From contig CACFJP010000002.1 in the NCBI GenBank assembly GCA_902566635.1, positions 59,326 through 123,325 of the forward strand: 64,000 nucleotides of DNA. Direction: 5' to 3'. A program made the translations under genes and the position numbers. Numbering within the stretch: the first letter of the stretch is position 1; each line of letters begins with the position of its first letter. Below, in pieces: positions 1 through 9,881 of the stretch. The DNA comes from an uncultured Bacteroidota bacterium (GTDB lineage: Bacteria; Bacteroidota; Bacteroidia; Flavobacteriales; Flavobacteriaceae). Below the pieces are notes generated by a model. That model saw only the letters and a program-made list of their open reading frames with translations, was not told where the DNA came from and did not search any database.

Positions 1-1770
1 GCACGCTATTATTATTTGTTGGGTCAATTGTATGACCAGCTCCAGCACAAAGACTCTGCTGCGGTTGCGTACCAAAACATCATCGACTTCAATCGACGCA
101 TACCCAGAACCTATTGGATACACGCGAAGCTCAATCAACTGAACACCAGTCAACTCGATGAGGAGGCTGTTCAAAAGCAGTACTCCAAGCTGACCAAAAA
201 CGAAGAAAACAAGCGCTATTTAGATAAAATTCACTTGAGCCATGCTTTCTACAGCCTGTCTATCAACGACACCTTGGCCACCAAAGGCTTGATTAACGCA
301 AGCTTGCGAACCAACACCAAAGACAAAATCCTAAAAGGACTGGCGTATGAGACCATGGGGAATGTACTTTTTGAACAAAACGAATTTTTACTCTCAGGGG
401 CCTACCTCGACAGCACACTACAAGTTCTCACACCAAATACGCGTGCGTTTCGAAAAATCAAGCGAAAAAGAGACAAACTCAATGACATTATCAATTACGA
501 AACAACACGAGAAACAGCAGACAGTTTGTTGACCCTTATGGAGAAAACACCTGAGGAACAAAGACTTGTATTTGAAGACTATATCAAGGCGCTCAAAAAA
601 GCAGATTCACTTCAACTAGTCAAGCAAGAAAGCCAACAACAATTGGCTTCCAACAACTCTTTTTTTGAAGGCGATTTTTACTTCTACAATCGTTCGATGC
701 GTGCTCGTGGGGAAAGTGAGTTTTATCGCATTTGGGGCAATATCAAAAAAACAGACAATTGGCGATATTCGAGTTTGCAGTCAGTCGAGCTTGCTGCTGA
801 TGACGTTGTAGAGGAACCCACTGAAGAGGTAGAGCCACCTGATCCACGTTATGTGGTTGAAACCTACACAACTCAGATTCCACCCCTCGAAAAAAGAGAC
901 AGTTTGACACAGGTGCGTAACACAGCATATTTTGAGGCAGCCTTAGCCTACAAGGAACAGTTTGAGGTATATCCCAAAGCCAAAGACAGACTTCTCACAC
1001 TACTGTCGCTCAACACCAGATACAACCTAGCTTCATTGTATCATCTTTATCAGATTGAGATTGAGACAGAGGGGGATCAAGCAGAAGCGTATAAAAATCG
1101 AATCATAACTGAGTATCCGGACTCTCAATACGCTATGATTCTTCATAACCCTGAAGCTATGGAAGATGCTTTGACCCTTTTTGAAGGACGATATACTTTC
1201 TTGTCAGAGCGATTTAGTTCCCAGGCATTTGAGGAGGTTATCGATGGTTGTTTTACAGCTATTTTATCGTTACAAGACGAATCATTGCGCTCACGATTTG
1301 CCTTGTTGCGTGCGCATGCAATCGGTCGATTGGATGGCGTAGAGGCTTATCAAACTGCCTTATCTGAAGTGGCACTCTCTTTCCCGAATCAAACAGCAGG
1401 GAAAGAGGCAAACAAACGTCTCAAGCAAATCAAAGAAATCACTCCTTCCAACGCACAAGAGGGCAATCGCTTTTTGGTTTATTTTGTTTTTGACAGAGAC
1501 GACAATGAAACTACAAAAACCATCCAAAACAAGGTGACAAATACAATCTCAAATCAAGGACTACAACAAATTGTGAGTGCAACGATTGATGTTTTCGATC
1601 GTAAAACTGAATTGTTAGTGGTTCAGCGATTCACTTCCGAAGAACAGGCGATAGATTATCGCGACAACCTATTGAGAATACATCCAGAATTGCGTAAAAT
1701 CAAAAATTTTGTAGATTTGACGTCCGGTTTACGAGATGTTCTCATTTTCAAGAACTTAACCGTACAATAA
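1..1770 (+). CDS. sprE: SprE/PorW-like TPR lipoprotein (gliding / T9SS), 5' truncated by window edge
   Basis: Frame is open from base 1 (ARYYYLLGQLYDQLQHKDSAAVAYQNII...), so the listed start at 16 is not the true start. TPR-like repeats, and position directly upstream of bactofilin and atp genes as in flavobacteria. Confidence 0.75.
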   Translation, partial: ARYYYLLGQLYDQLQHKDSAAVAYQNIIDFNRRIPRTYWIHAKLNQLNTSQLDEEAVQKQYSKLTKNEENKRYLDKIHLSHAFYSLSINDTLATKGLINASLRTNTKDKILKGLAYETMGNVLFEQNEFLLSGAYLDSTLQVLTPNTRAFRKIKRKRDKLNDIINYETTRETADSLLTLMEKTPEEQRLVFEDYIKALKKADSLQLVKQESQQQLASNNSFFEGDFYFYNRSMRARGESEFYRIWGNIKKTDNWRYSSLQSVELAADDVVEEPTEEVEPPDPRYVVETYTTQIPPLEKRDSLTQVRNTAYFEAALAYKEQFEVYPKAKDRLLTLLSLNTRYNLASLYHLYQIEIETEGDQAEAYKNRIITEYPDSQYAMILHNPEAMEDALTLFEGRYTFLSERFSSQAFEEVIDGCFTAILSLQDESLRSRFALLRAHAIGRLDGVEAYQTALSEVALSFPNQTAGKEANKRLKQIKEITPSNAQEGNRFLVYFVFDRDDNETTKTIQNKVTNTISNQGLQQIVSATIDVFDRKTELLVVQRFTSEEQAIDYRDNLLRIHPELRKIKNFVDLTSGLRDVLIFKNLTVQ

Positions 1771-1775
1771 ACACA

Positions 1776-2195
1776 ATGGTATTTAAATCAAAACAACAAG
1801 TGGACAACTCTAGAAACAACATCAAAATCAACTTTATTGAGCCGAACACCAAGGTCATTGGCGAAATCCATTCTGAATCAGATTTTCGTATCGACGGAAC
1901 TCTTGAAGGAACAGTGCAAACGACTGGTCGTGTTGTTGTAGGTCAAGAAGGAAAAGTAAAAGGAAAAATCATCTGCACAAACGCTGATATCATGGGGTTG
2001 TTTGAGGGCACAATTGAAGCCTCCAACCTTTTGTCTATCAAAGATGAAGGAACGATTGAAGGTAAGGTTGTCGTTGGAAAACTGGCCGTAGAAGCAGGTG
2101 CTATACTCAATGCACAGTGTTTGATGAAAAAGGCCATCAAATCCCTTCAGCCCATTGATGAAGAAAAATCCGAAAAATCCGAAAAAACCGCGTAA
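1776..2195 (+). CDS. Bactofilin (polymer-forming cytoskeletal protein)
   Basis: VIGEIHSESDFRIDGTLEGTVQTTGRVVVGQEGKVKGKI... beta-helix repeat pattern of bactofilins. Confidence 0.9.
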   Translation: MVFKSKQQVDNSRNNIKINFIEPNTKVIGEIHSESDFRIDGTLEGTVQTTGRVVVGQEGKVKGKIICTNADIMGLFEGTIEASNLLSIKDEGTIEGKVVVGKLAVEAGAILNAQCLMKKAIKSLQPIDEEKSEKSEKTA

Positions 2196-2397
2196 GCCAA
2201 ACTCCTTTCGTTGGTTGGCTCTATCGGGTTTTGGTATCCAACTCGGCATCACAATTTATGTATTCATTCGATTAGGACAGTGGCTTGATAGCAACTACAA
2301 TACAGATCGTACATTTACCTTGGTTTGTGTTTTGCTTGGGCTTTTTGTTTCCCTAATTATTTTGATGCATCAACTCAAAAAACTGAACAATGATTAA
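2158..2397 (+). CDS. AtpZ/AtpI-like small membrane protein
   Basis: Two TM segments (LALSGFGIQLGITIYVFIRLGQWLD...), located just upstream of the F0 genes. ATG at 2158 follows the TTG at 2155. Confidence 0.75.
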   Translation: MKKNPKNPKKPRKPNSFRWLALSGFGIQLGITIYVFIRLGQWLDSNYNTDRTFTLVCVLLGLFVSLIILMHQLKKLNND

Positions 2398-2770
2398 ACC
2401 ACTTTTCTATTTAGCTGGGGGCTTGCTCATGGCACTGTCAGTTGCATTTGTTGTTCACTCCACATTGATGCCCGACCAGCTTTGGGGGCAAATCCGATTG
2501 ATGTTGCTATGTTATGGACTAAATTATGTGTTGGCAACCCTTATTTTTTTTGGGGTACTCGTCACACATAAAAAAAATGCCATGCTCGTTGGCTTTGTGT
2601 TTATGGGGGGCAGTGTTTTGAAGTTTGCCGTTTTCTTTCTATTAATCTACCCCAATTTTAAAGACGATGGTATTGTGGGTCGTGATGAACTCAGCTTGTT
2701 TTTTGTTCCCTACCTGATTTCTTTGTTTGCCATGACTTTTGCTGCGTCGAGGGCTTTACAGCGAAAATAG
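2390..2770 (+). CDS. Uncharacterised membrane protein of the atp cluster
   Basis: 126 aa, about four hydrophobic segments, between the AtpZ-like gene and atpB. Confidence 0.65.
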   Translation: MIKPLFYLAGGLLMALSVAFVVHSTLMPDQLWGQIRLMLLCYGLNYVLATLIFFGVLVTHKKNAMLVGFVFMGGSVLKFAVFFLLIYPNFKDDGIVGRDELSLFFVPYLISLFAMTFAASRALQRK

Positions 2771-2818
2771 GGGCACATTTTTTGTCCAAATCCATTTTAT
2801 TTTTAATTGTAAATAAAT

Positions 2819-2826
2819 TACATTTG
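2819..2826 (+). promoter_or_regulatory. Candidate -7 element (TACATTTG) upstream of atpB
   Basis: Matches the Bacteroidetes -7 consensus TAnnTTTG, 14 nt before the ATG at 2841. No clear -33 element. Confidence 0.35.
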
Positions 2827-2840
2827 CAACCAGATTTCGC

Positions 2841-3911
2841 ATGAAGAAAAAACAATATATTTCGGCGATACTTTTGGTCTTCTCCAGCTTCATTGCTCTG
2901 GCAACGGATGTAACAATAAAAGACGAAAAAAAATCAGCTGACTTAAAGTCCGAAATCAAAGCATATATCCGCCACCACTTAGAAGACACACACGATTTTT
3001 CGATTGGCTCTTACACCACAGACGATGGCAAGAAAAAATATATTGGATTTTCGCTTCCAGTCATTTTGTGGGACGACGGATTGGTAACATTCTCTTCTGG
3101 CAAACTCAAGCATGGGAAAGCAGTTCACAAAGTAGGACCAAAGTACTACAAGCTCTATCATGGTAAAATCTATCGCACAGATGCCGAAGGAACAATTTCT
3201 TACGATGCAAACAAAAAGGTGATTAACTATAAACCTCTTGACTTGTCGATGACCAAAAGCGTAGTTACCATGTTGTTTACAGCTGCTTTGATGTTTTTCA
3301 TGTTTCGCAGTCTTGCAAATTCATACAAAACCAATGGCAGCATTGCTGCTGGTGTTGGCCGATTTTTTGAACCGATTGTCTTGTATATTCGAGATGATAT
3401 TGCCATCCCAAATATTGGAGAGAAGCATTATCAAAAGTACATGAGTTATTTGCTCACTATTTTCTTCTTTATTTGGTTTTTAAATATATTGGGATTGTCT
3501 CCTTTGGGGATTAATGTCACTGGAAATATTGCTGTTACTTTTGGCCTTGCCCTGCTCACTTTTTTAATCACCAACTTAACAGCAAACAAAAATTATTGGG
3601 CACATATTTTCTGGATGCCAGGGGTGCCAGTTTTGATGAAATTTGTATTAGCACCCATCGAGTTATTGGGTGTTTTTATCAAACCGTTTTCATTGCTTAT
3701 CCGTTTGTATGCAAACATCCAAGCGGGTCATATCGTATTGATGAGTCTTATTGGTATGATGTTTATATTTAACAATTGGCTCGGGAGTAGTTTATCATTT
3801 GTATTGGCATTTATAATTTCGATTATCGAGGTTTTAGTTGCCTTATTACAAGCGTATATTTTCACTATTCTATCCGCATTGTATTTTGGATTTGCAGTAG
3901 AAGAACATTAA
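2841..3911 (+). CDS. atpB: ATP synthase F0 subunit a
   Basis: C-terminal subunit a motifs (LIRLYANIQAGHIVLMSLIG...) plus an N-terminal signal peptide and extracytoplasmic extension. Confidence 0.93.
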   Translation: MKKKQYISAILLVFSSFIALATDVTIKDEKKSADLKSEIKAYIRHHLEDTHDFSIGSYTTDDGKKKYIGFSLPVILWDDGLVTFSSGKLKHGKAVHKVGPKYYKLYHGKIYRTDAEGTISYDANKKVINYKPLDLSMTKSVVTMLFTAALMFFMFRSLANSYKTNGSIAAGVGRFFEPIVLYIRDDIAIPNIGEKHYQKYMSYLLTIFFFIWFLNILGLSPLGINVTGNIAVTFGLALLTFLITNLTANKNYWAHIFWMPGVPVLMKFVLAPIELLGVFIKPFSLLIRLYANIQAGHIVLMSLIGMMFIFNNWLGSSLSFVLAFIISIIEVLVALLQAYIFTILSALYFGFAVEEH

Positions 3912-3940
3912 CATTTTTAATATTTAAAACAATAATCATT

Positions 3941-4132
3941 ATGGAAATTCCAGCAATTGTAGGTGCAGGATTAGTAGTAATCGGAGTAGGAGTGGGAATC
4001 GGCCGCATTGGCGGTTCTGCTTTGGAAGCGGTCGCTCGTCAGCCAGAAGCCTATGGAAAGATTCAAACTTTAATGTTGATTGCAGCTGCCTTTATCGAGG
4101 GAATCGGTTTTGCAGCAATTTTTGCAGTATAA
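3941..4132 (+). CDS. atpE: ATP synthase F0 subunit c
   Basis: 63-aa hairpin with GVGVGIGRIGG, ARQPEA loop and IAAAFIEGIGF carboxylate helix. Confidence 0.95.
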   Translation: MEIPAIVGAGLVVIGVGVGIGRIGGSALEAVARQPEAYGKIQTLMLIAAAFIEGIGFAAIFAV

Positions 4133-4196
4133 GTCAACAACTTAACAGTGGTGGGTTGTGTAAGCATACCACCCACAGCTGAATAAATGTAAGTAT

Positions 4197-4694
4197 ATGG
4201 AAAAGCTTTTGGGAGAATTCTCGTTTGGACTATTTATTTGGCAGACATTTATTGTCGTTGGCCTTCTTCTGTTGCTGCGCAAGTTTGCGTGGACCCCGAT
4301 TCTAAATGCGATTAATGATCGAGAGGAAGGGATTCGAAGCGCACTTCAATCGGCAGAGGATGCTCGTGCAGAAATGCAAAATTTGCAAGCTGACAATGAG
4401 CGCATTTTCAAAGAAGCCCGCGCAGAGCGTGATGGTCTTCTAAAGGAAGCAAGAGAGATCAAACAAAAGATGATCGACGACGCAAAAGATGAAGCCAAAA
4501 CACAAGCAGCTCAAATCATGATGCAAGCACAAGCAGCAATTGAAAGCGAAAAGCAAGCGGCTGTGGCAGAACTCAAGCAACAAGTTGCATCACTTTCAAT
4601 TGAAATCGCTGAAAAAGTAACCAAAGAGACTTTAGCAGACGACAAAAAACAAAGCCAACTGGTTCAAAAGTTGCTCAAAGACGTAAATCTTTAA
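4197..4694 (+). CDS. atpF: ATP synthase F0 subunit b
   Basis: N-terminal TM then long charged helix (NAINDREEGIRSALQSAEDARAEM). Confidence 0.93.
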   Translation: MEKLLGEFSFGLFIWQTFIVVGLLLLLRKFAWTPILNAINDREEGIRSALQSAEDARAEMQNLQADNERIFKEARAERDGLLKEAREIKQKMIDDAKDEAKTQAAQIMMQAQAAIESEKQAAVAELKQQVASLSIEIAEKVTKETLADDKKQSQLVQKLLKDVNL

Positions 4695-4697
4695 TTC

Positions 4698-5246
4698 ATG
4701 AAAGGAACGAGAGTCGCCATTCGGTATGCCAAAGCACTTCTTGCAACTGCACAAGAACAAAAAGCAGTTGACCAAGTTGCGCAGGATATGGAGGCGATTT
4801 TCACCACTGTAGAAAACAGCCATGAATTAAAGGCAGTGTTATCAAGCCCAGTGATTAGTGCTGAGCTAAAAGGCAACACATTGCAATCGGTATTTGGGAA
4901 AGTATCACCTGTTGTCAAAACGTTTTTGGCTTTGGTTGCCGAAAACAATCGTGCCAACCATTTGGATGGAATAGCGCTTAAATACAAACAACTCTATCAA
5001 GACCTCCTCGGCAAACAAGAGGCCAATGTGACAACGGCCACACCACTTACGCCCGAGCTTGAAAAGGCAGTGATGGAAAAAATAAAAACACTTACTGATA
5101 AAAAGGTTGAGTTGTTCAGTACAGTTGATAAGGACATAATCGGAGGATTTATATTGCGTTTGGGCGACCAGCAATTTGATGCAAGTGTTGTCAACCAATT
5201 GCAATCCTTAGAACATAAGTTAAGTAATCGAAAAGCATTAGCATAA
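4698..5246 (+). CDS. atpH: ATP synthase F1 subunit delta
   Basis: [24 protein letters not shown]-terminus and [23 protein letters not shown]-terminus. Confidence 0.93.
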   Translation: MKGTRVAIRYAKALLATAQEQKAVDQVAQDMEAIFTTVENSHELKAVLSSPVISAELKGNTLQSVFGKVSPVVKTFLALVAENNRANHLDGIALKYKQLYQDLLGKQEANVTTATPLTPELEKAVMEKIKTLTDKKVELFSTVDKDIIGGFILRLGDQQFDASVVNQLQSLEHKLSNRKALA

Positions 5247-5250
5247 GACT

Positions 5251-6831
5251 ATGGCAGATGTAAAAGCATCGGAAGTATCCGCAATCATAAAACAACAATT
5301 AACAGGGTTTGACACGGGCGTTTCGCTAGATGAAGTCGGAAGTGTACTCCAAGTCGGAGACGGAATTGCTCGGGTGTATGGCTTGTCCAATGCACAATAT
5401 GGAGAGTTGGTTTCTTTTGACTCAGGATTGGAAGGAATCGTTCTAAACCTTGAAGAAGACAATGTTGGAGTCGTACTTTTGGGCCCTTCGAAAGGGGTAA
5501 AAGAAGGGGACTCTGTAAAACGCACACAACGCATCGCATCTATTAATGTAGGAGAGGGTGTTGTTGGACGTGTTGTCGATGCCCTTGGAAATCCAATTGA
5601 TGGCAAAGGAGCCCTCACTGGCGACCTTTATGAGATGCCACTTGAGCGCAAAGCACCAGGAGTAATTTTCCGTCAGCCAGTAAACGAGCCACTCCAAACA
5701 GGAATCAAGTCGATAGACGCGATGATTCCCATTGGGCGAGGGCAACGTGAGTTGGTGATTGGCGATCGCCAAACTGGAAAGACAACAGTTTGTATTGACA
5801 CGATCCTAAATCAAAAAGAATTTTATGATGCTGGCGAGCCTGTGTACTGTATTTATGTAGCAGTTGGGCAAAAGGCATCGACTGTTGCAGCCATCGCCAA
5901 GGTGTTGGAAGACAAAGGCGCATTGGCCTACACCACCATTGTTGCTGCCAACGCATCAGATCCAGCACCAATGCAGGTGTATGCACCTTTTGCTGGGGCT
6001 GCAATTGGAGAATATTTTAGAGACACTGGTCGCCCAGCACTGATCATTTATGATGATTTGTCCAAACAAGCAGTTGCCTATCGTGAGGTATCTCTTTTGT
6101 TGCGTCGCCCACCTGGACGAGAGGCTTATCCTGGAGATGTATTCTATTTACACTCGCGATTGCTTGAGCGTGCAGCAAAAGTCATCAACGACGATGATAT
6201 TGCCAAAGGCATGAACGACCTTCCTGAGTCACTCAAACCAGTGGTCAAAGGTGGAGGTTCATTGACTGCTTTGCCGGTCATCGAAACCCAAGCAGGGGAT
6301 GTTTCTGCTTATATCCCAACAAACGTTATCTCGATTACAGATGGTCAGATTTTCTTAGAGTCGGACTTGTTTAACTCAGGTGTTCGCCCAGCGATTAATG
6401 TGGGTATTTCAGTATCTCGAGTTGGGGGATCTGCACAGATCAAATCGATGAAAATGGTTGCGGGAACACTCAAACTCGATCAAGCACAGTTCCGCGAACT
6501 TGAGGCCTTTGCCAAGTTTGGCTCTGACCTCGATGCAGCAACACTCAATGTGATTGAGAAAGGAAAGCGAAACGTTGAAATTTTAAAGCAAGCCCAAAAT
6601 GATCCTTTTACTGTTGAAGATCAGGTAGCGATTATTTATGCAGGGTCTAAAAACCTGTTGCGTGAGGTCCCTGTTGAAAAGATAAAAGAATTTGAGCGCG
6701 CATATCTAGAGTTGCTCAATGCCAAGCATCGCAAGGTGCTCGATGACCTCAAGGCAGGGAAACTCACAGACAAGGTCATCGACACCTTGACCAAAGTCGC
6801 TTCGGATGTGGCAGCCAATTATAAATCTTAA
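5251..6831 (+). CDS. atpA: ATP synthase F1 subunit alpha
   Basis: P-loop [36 protein letters not shown]. Confidence 0.98.
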   Translation: MADVKASEVSAIIKQQLTGFDTGVSLDEVGSVLQVGDGIARVYGLSNAQYGELVSFDSGLEGIVLNLEEDNVGVVLLGPSKGVKEGDSVKRTQRIASINVGEGVVGRVVDALGNPIDGKGALTGDLYEMPLERKAPGVIFRQPVNEPLQTGIKSIDAMIPIGRGQRELVIGDRQTGKTTVCIDTILNQKEFYDAGEPVYCIYVAVGQKASTVAAIAKVLEDKGALAYTTIVAANASDPAPMQVYAPFAGAAIGEYFRDTGRPALIIYDDLSKQAVAYREVSLLLRRPPGREAYPGDVFYLHSRLLERAAKVINDDDIAKGMNDLPESLKPVVKGGGSLTALPVIETQAGDVSAYIPTNVISITDGQIFLESDLFNSGVRPAINVGISVSRVGGSAQIKSMKMVAGTLKLDQAQFRELEAFAKFGSDLDAATLNVIEKGKRNVEILKQAQNDPFTVEDQVAIIYAGSKNLLREVPVEKIKEFERAYLELLNAKHRKVLDDLKAGKLTDKVIDTLTKVASDVAANYKS

Positions 6832-6847
6832 ATTGATAGGGTAAAGC

Positions 6848-7708
6848 GTGGCAAACCTGAAGGAAATTCGCAGTCGTATCGTATCGGTCTCTTCGACCAT
6901 GCAGATCACTAGTGCCATGAAAATGGTATCTGCAGCGAAGCTCAAAAAAGCACAAGACGCGATCACAGCTATGCGCCCGTATGCCGATACCCTTACAGAG
7001 CTTTTGCAAAACCTCAGTGGTTCGATCGAAGATGCATCGGGAAGTGTGTTTGCCACCGAAAGACCTGTTGAGAAAGTACTTTTGGTTGCGATTACCTCCA
7101 ATCGCGGACTCTGTGGAGGGTTTAATTCTAACATCATCAAAGAGGTGATTGCACAGCGTGACAACAATTATGCTGGCAAACAAGTGGATGTGTTCACCAT
7201 TGGGAAGAAAGGAAACGATTTTCTTAGCAAAGACTTTTCTGTTGCTGACAATCGTGGTGATGTGTTTGACGATCTGACCTTTGCAAATGTGTCTGCAGTT
7301 GCCGATCAGCTAATGGAACACTATGCAAATGGGGATTATGATCGAATTGATTTGGTTTATAATCGTTTTAAAAACGCAGCGACACAACTTGTTACGACCG
7401 AACAGTTTTTGCCAATTGTTCCTGTTGAGGTGCAGACAGCTTCAACCTCTGATTATATCTACGAGCCAACCCAAGAAGAGATAGTGAGCACACTGATTCC
7501 TAAAGCCCTTAAAACCCAAATGTTTAAGGCACTGAGAGATTCTTTTGCAAGTGAGCATGGTGCTCGAATGACTGCCATGCATAAGGCCACTGACAATGCC
7601 ACAGAGTTAAGAGACCAACTCAAACTCACCTACAACAAAGCGCGTCAAGCAGCCATTACCAATGAAATTCTCGAAATCGTTGGGGGTGCTGAGGCATTGA
7701 ATGGCTAA
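6848..7708 (+). CDS. atpG: ATP synthase F1 subunit gamma (GTG start)
   Basis: N-terminus RIVSVSSTMQITSAMKMVSAAKLKKAQ, C-terminus YNKARQAAITNEILEIVGGAEAL. Confidence 0.96.
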   Translation: MANLKEIRSRIVSVSSTMQITSAMKMVSAAKLKKAQDAITAMRPYADTLTELLQNLSGSIEDASGSVFATERPVEKVLLVAITSNRGLCGGFNSNIIKEVIAQRDNNYAGKQVDVFTIGKKGNDFLSKDFSVADNRGDVFDDLTFANVSAVADQLMEHYANGDYDRIDLVYNRFKNAATQLVTTEQFLPIVPVEVQTASTSDYIYEPTQEEIVSTLIPKALKTQMFKALRDSFASEHGARMTAMHKATDNATELRDQLKLTYNKARQAAITNEILEIVGGAEALNG

Positions 7709-7746
7709 TTACCTTTTCTGCTGGGTATTTTATACCTTGCAATTGC

Positions 7747-8224
7747 ATGAAACCACTTTTTTATATGTTATTTTCAGTTTCTTCGCAAGTTGTAGTATAG
7801 CTCCTCGCACGACTACACCCAATGTTGTGGAAGACACAGAATTCGAAAATCCCCCCTTTGAAATTATTGACCTAACGATTACCCTATGGGTTGCAGGTAA
7901 AAAAGAAAGTGGAAAAGGATATATACTGAAACTTATTTTGGCACAACCCTTTGCAACGCTCAATAGCGTCATATATGCGAATGCTTCAGGTGTTTGGAAA
8001 ACTGATGACTCATCGTCTAAAAGAGCAGTTTATTCTGCCAACATTAGTGAAAAAAACAGCATCAAAATGAATTGATTTTAGATGTCAATCCATTAAAGGA
8101 ATATGGAAATCAACCCCCGAAGTCCCCAAAAAACCAAGTGATGATTTATTATAGATATATGAATAAACCCCAGCTATATATTCATAAAAAACCAAATATA
8201 AAATCAACGCTACTATATATGTAG
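7747..8224 (+). pseudogene. Small lipoprotein gene, coding sequence restored only with two +1-nt corrections
   Basis: Adding one T at 7757-7762 and one A at 8050-8056 gives MKPLFLYVIFSFFASCSIAPRTTTP...ISEKKQHQNELILDVNPLKEYGNQPPKSPKNQVMIYYRYMNKPQLYIHKKPNIKSTLLYM*. The ORF track shows only the middle piece (7701..8075). Confidence 0.6.
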
Positions 8225-8424
8225 TTTGGCAAAGCAATCGATTCGACGTATTTTAGAAAGAAATTCAACTGCTTGTTAAATCCGAGACAGTTTATCAGAC
8301 AAACATTCACCAATGGTGTTGCCACCATTATTCCCCACTTACAAAACTTCCTCCTTAATGCTTTTTGTATTTTTGTTCCTGGGTCTTATTTTGGAAAAAA
8401 ATGAATGAAAACAATTCATAACAA

Positions 8425-8859
8425 ATGACAATTCAAATCGTAAATCAATCTGACCATGCGCTACCCACCTATGAAAGTAATATTTCGGCAGGGATGGATC
8501 TGCGCGCACAACTCGACAACGCAATCGTTTTAGAGCCTTTTGAACGAACGATTGTCAAAACAGGATTGTTTATCGAACTCCCAATAGGTGTGGAGGCGCA
8601 GGTGCGACCACGCAGTGGTTTGGCAATCAAAAGTGGAATCACAGTACTCAACGCTCCTGGCACGATTGATGCAGACTACAGAGGAGAAATTGGAGTGATA
8701 CTGATTAATTTATCAAACAAACCCTTTACCATCAACAATGGCGATCGCATTGCACAGTTGGTTATTGCAAAACATGAAACAATTCACTGGAAAGAAACAG
8801 ACTCACTCAGTGATTCCGATCGTGGAACAGGGGGGTTTGGAAGTACAGGCATAAAATGA
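8425..8859 (+). CDS. dut: dUTP diphosphatase
   Basis: [52 protein letters not shown] motifs. Confidence 0.97.
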   Translation: MTIQIVNQSDHALPTYESNISAGMDLRAQLDNAIVLEPFERTIVKTGLFIELPIGVEAQVRPRSGLAIKSGITVLNAPGTIDADYRGEIGVILINLSNKPFTINNGDRIAQLVIAKHETIHWKETDSLSDSDRGTGGFGSTGIK

Positions 8860-8863
8860 AAAT

Positions 8864-9877
8864 ATGAACATCATCGTACCCATGGCCGGACGCGGCTCTC
8901 GCTTACGACCACATACACTCACCACCCCAAAACCCATGCTCGCTGTAGCAGGAATGCCCATTGTTAGTCGATTGGTAAGCGATATCGTCAAGTTTATCGA
9001 TCAACCAGTCAACAACATTAGTTTTATTTTGGGAGACCCTGTCTTTTTTGGGGATGAAATGGTTGATGAGCTCCAAAAACTGGCAGAAAGCCTAGGAGCA
9101 AAGGCACATATATTTCGTCAGCTTGAAGCGCTGGGAACAGGACACGCCATCATGTGTGCTGAGCCATTGCTCAACGGCCCGACAGTTATTGCTTATGCAG
9201 ACACCCTTATTCGTTCCGATTTTGAGTTGGACAACAATGCAGATGCTACCATTTGGGTCAAAAAAGTGAAGAACCCTGAAGCCTATGGGGTTGTTGAAAT
9301 CAATGACCAAGGTGATATCAAAGGGCTGGTCGAAAAGCCAACAGACCATGTGTCTGATTTGGCTGTGATTGGAATCTACTACTTCAAAGAAGCTACTGAT
9401 TTAAAAAACGAACTAACTACTATGTTGGATGAAAACCTAACACGTGGTGGGGAGTATCAAATCAACGATGGTATTTTGCGAATGATGAAAAAAGGCAAAC
9501 GATTTACCACTGCAGAAGTATCAGAATGGATGGACTGCGGAAACCCATCAATCACCATAGAAACCAATCGACGAATGCTGCAGATTCTTGAGAAGGAAGG
9601 GGAACACTTGGTAGGAAATTATGGCAGTAAAAACAGCACGATTATCCCTCCTTGTTACATCGCTGATGGAGTTGAAATCCACAACAGTACGATTGGGCCA
9701 TTTGTATCGATTGGATCACAAACTCGAATTGAAAACAGTACAATTGAAAACAGCATCATTCAATCTCATTGTGAATTGAGTGGTGTCAAATGTAAAGAAG
9801 CGATGTTGGGTAACCATGTCAAATTCAATGGGGACTTTTCCTTCATCAGTCTTGGAGACTTTTCCGAACTAAAATAG
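8864..9877 (+). CDS. Sugar-phosphate nucleotidyltransferase
   Basis: VPMAGRGSRLRPHTLTTPKPMLAVAG N-terminal signature, left-handed-helix-like C-terminus. Confidence 0.88.
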   Translation: MNIIVPMAGRGSRLRPHTLTTPKPMLAVAGMPIVSRLVSDIVKFIDQPVNNISFILGDPVFFGDEMVDELQKLAESLGAKAHIFRQLEALGTGHAIMCAEPLLNGPTVIAYADTLIRSDFELDNNADATIWVKKVKNPEAYGVVEINDQGDIKGLVEKPTDHVSDLAVIGIYYFKEATDLKNELTTMLDENLTRGGEYQINDGILRMMKKGKRFTTAEVSEWMDCGNPSITIETNRRMLQILEKEGEHLVGNYGSKNSTIIPPCYIADGVEIHNSTIGPFVSIGSQTRIENSTIENSIIQSHCELSGVKCKEAMLGNHVKFNGDFSFISLGDFSELK

Positions 9878-9881
9878 AGTG

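Noticed and set aside
6706-7183. Minus-strand ORFs of 153 and 135 aa across the atpA/atpG junction
   Set aside because: Fully antisense to well-supported ATP synthase genes.
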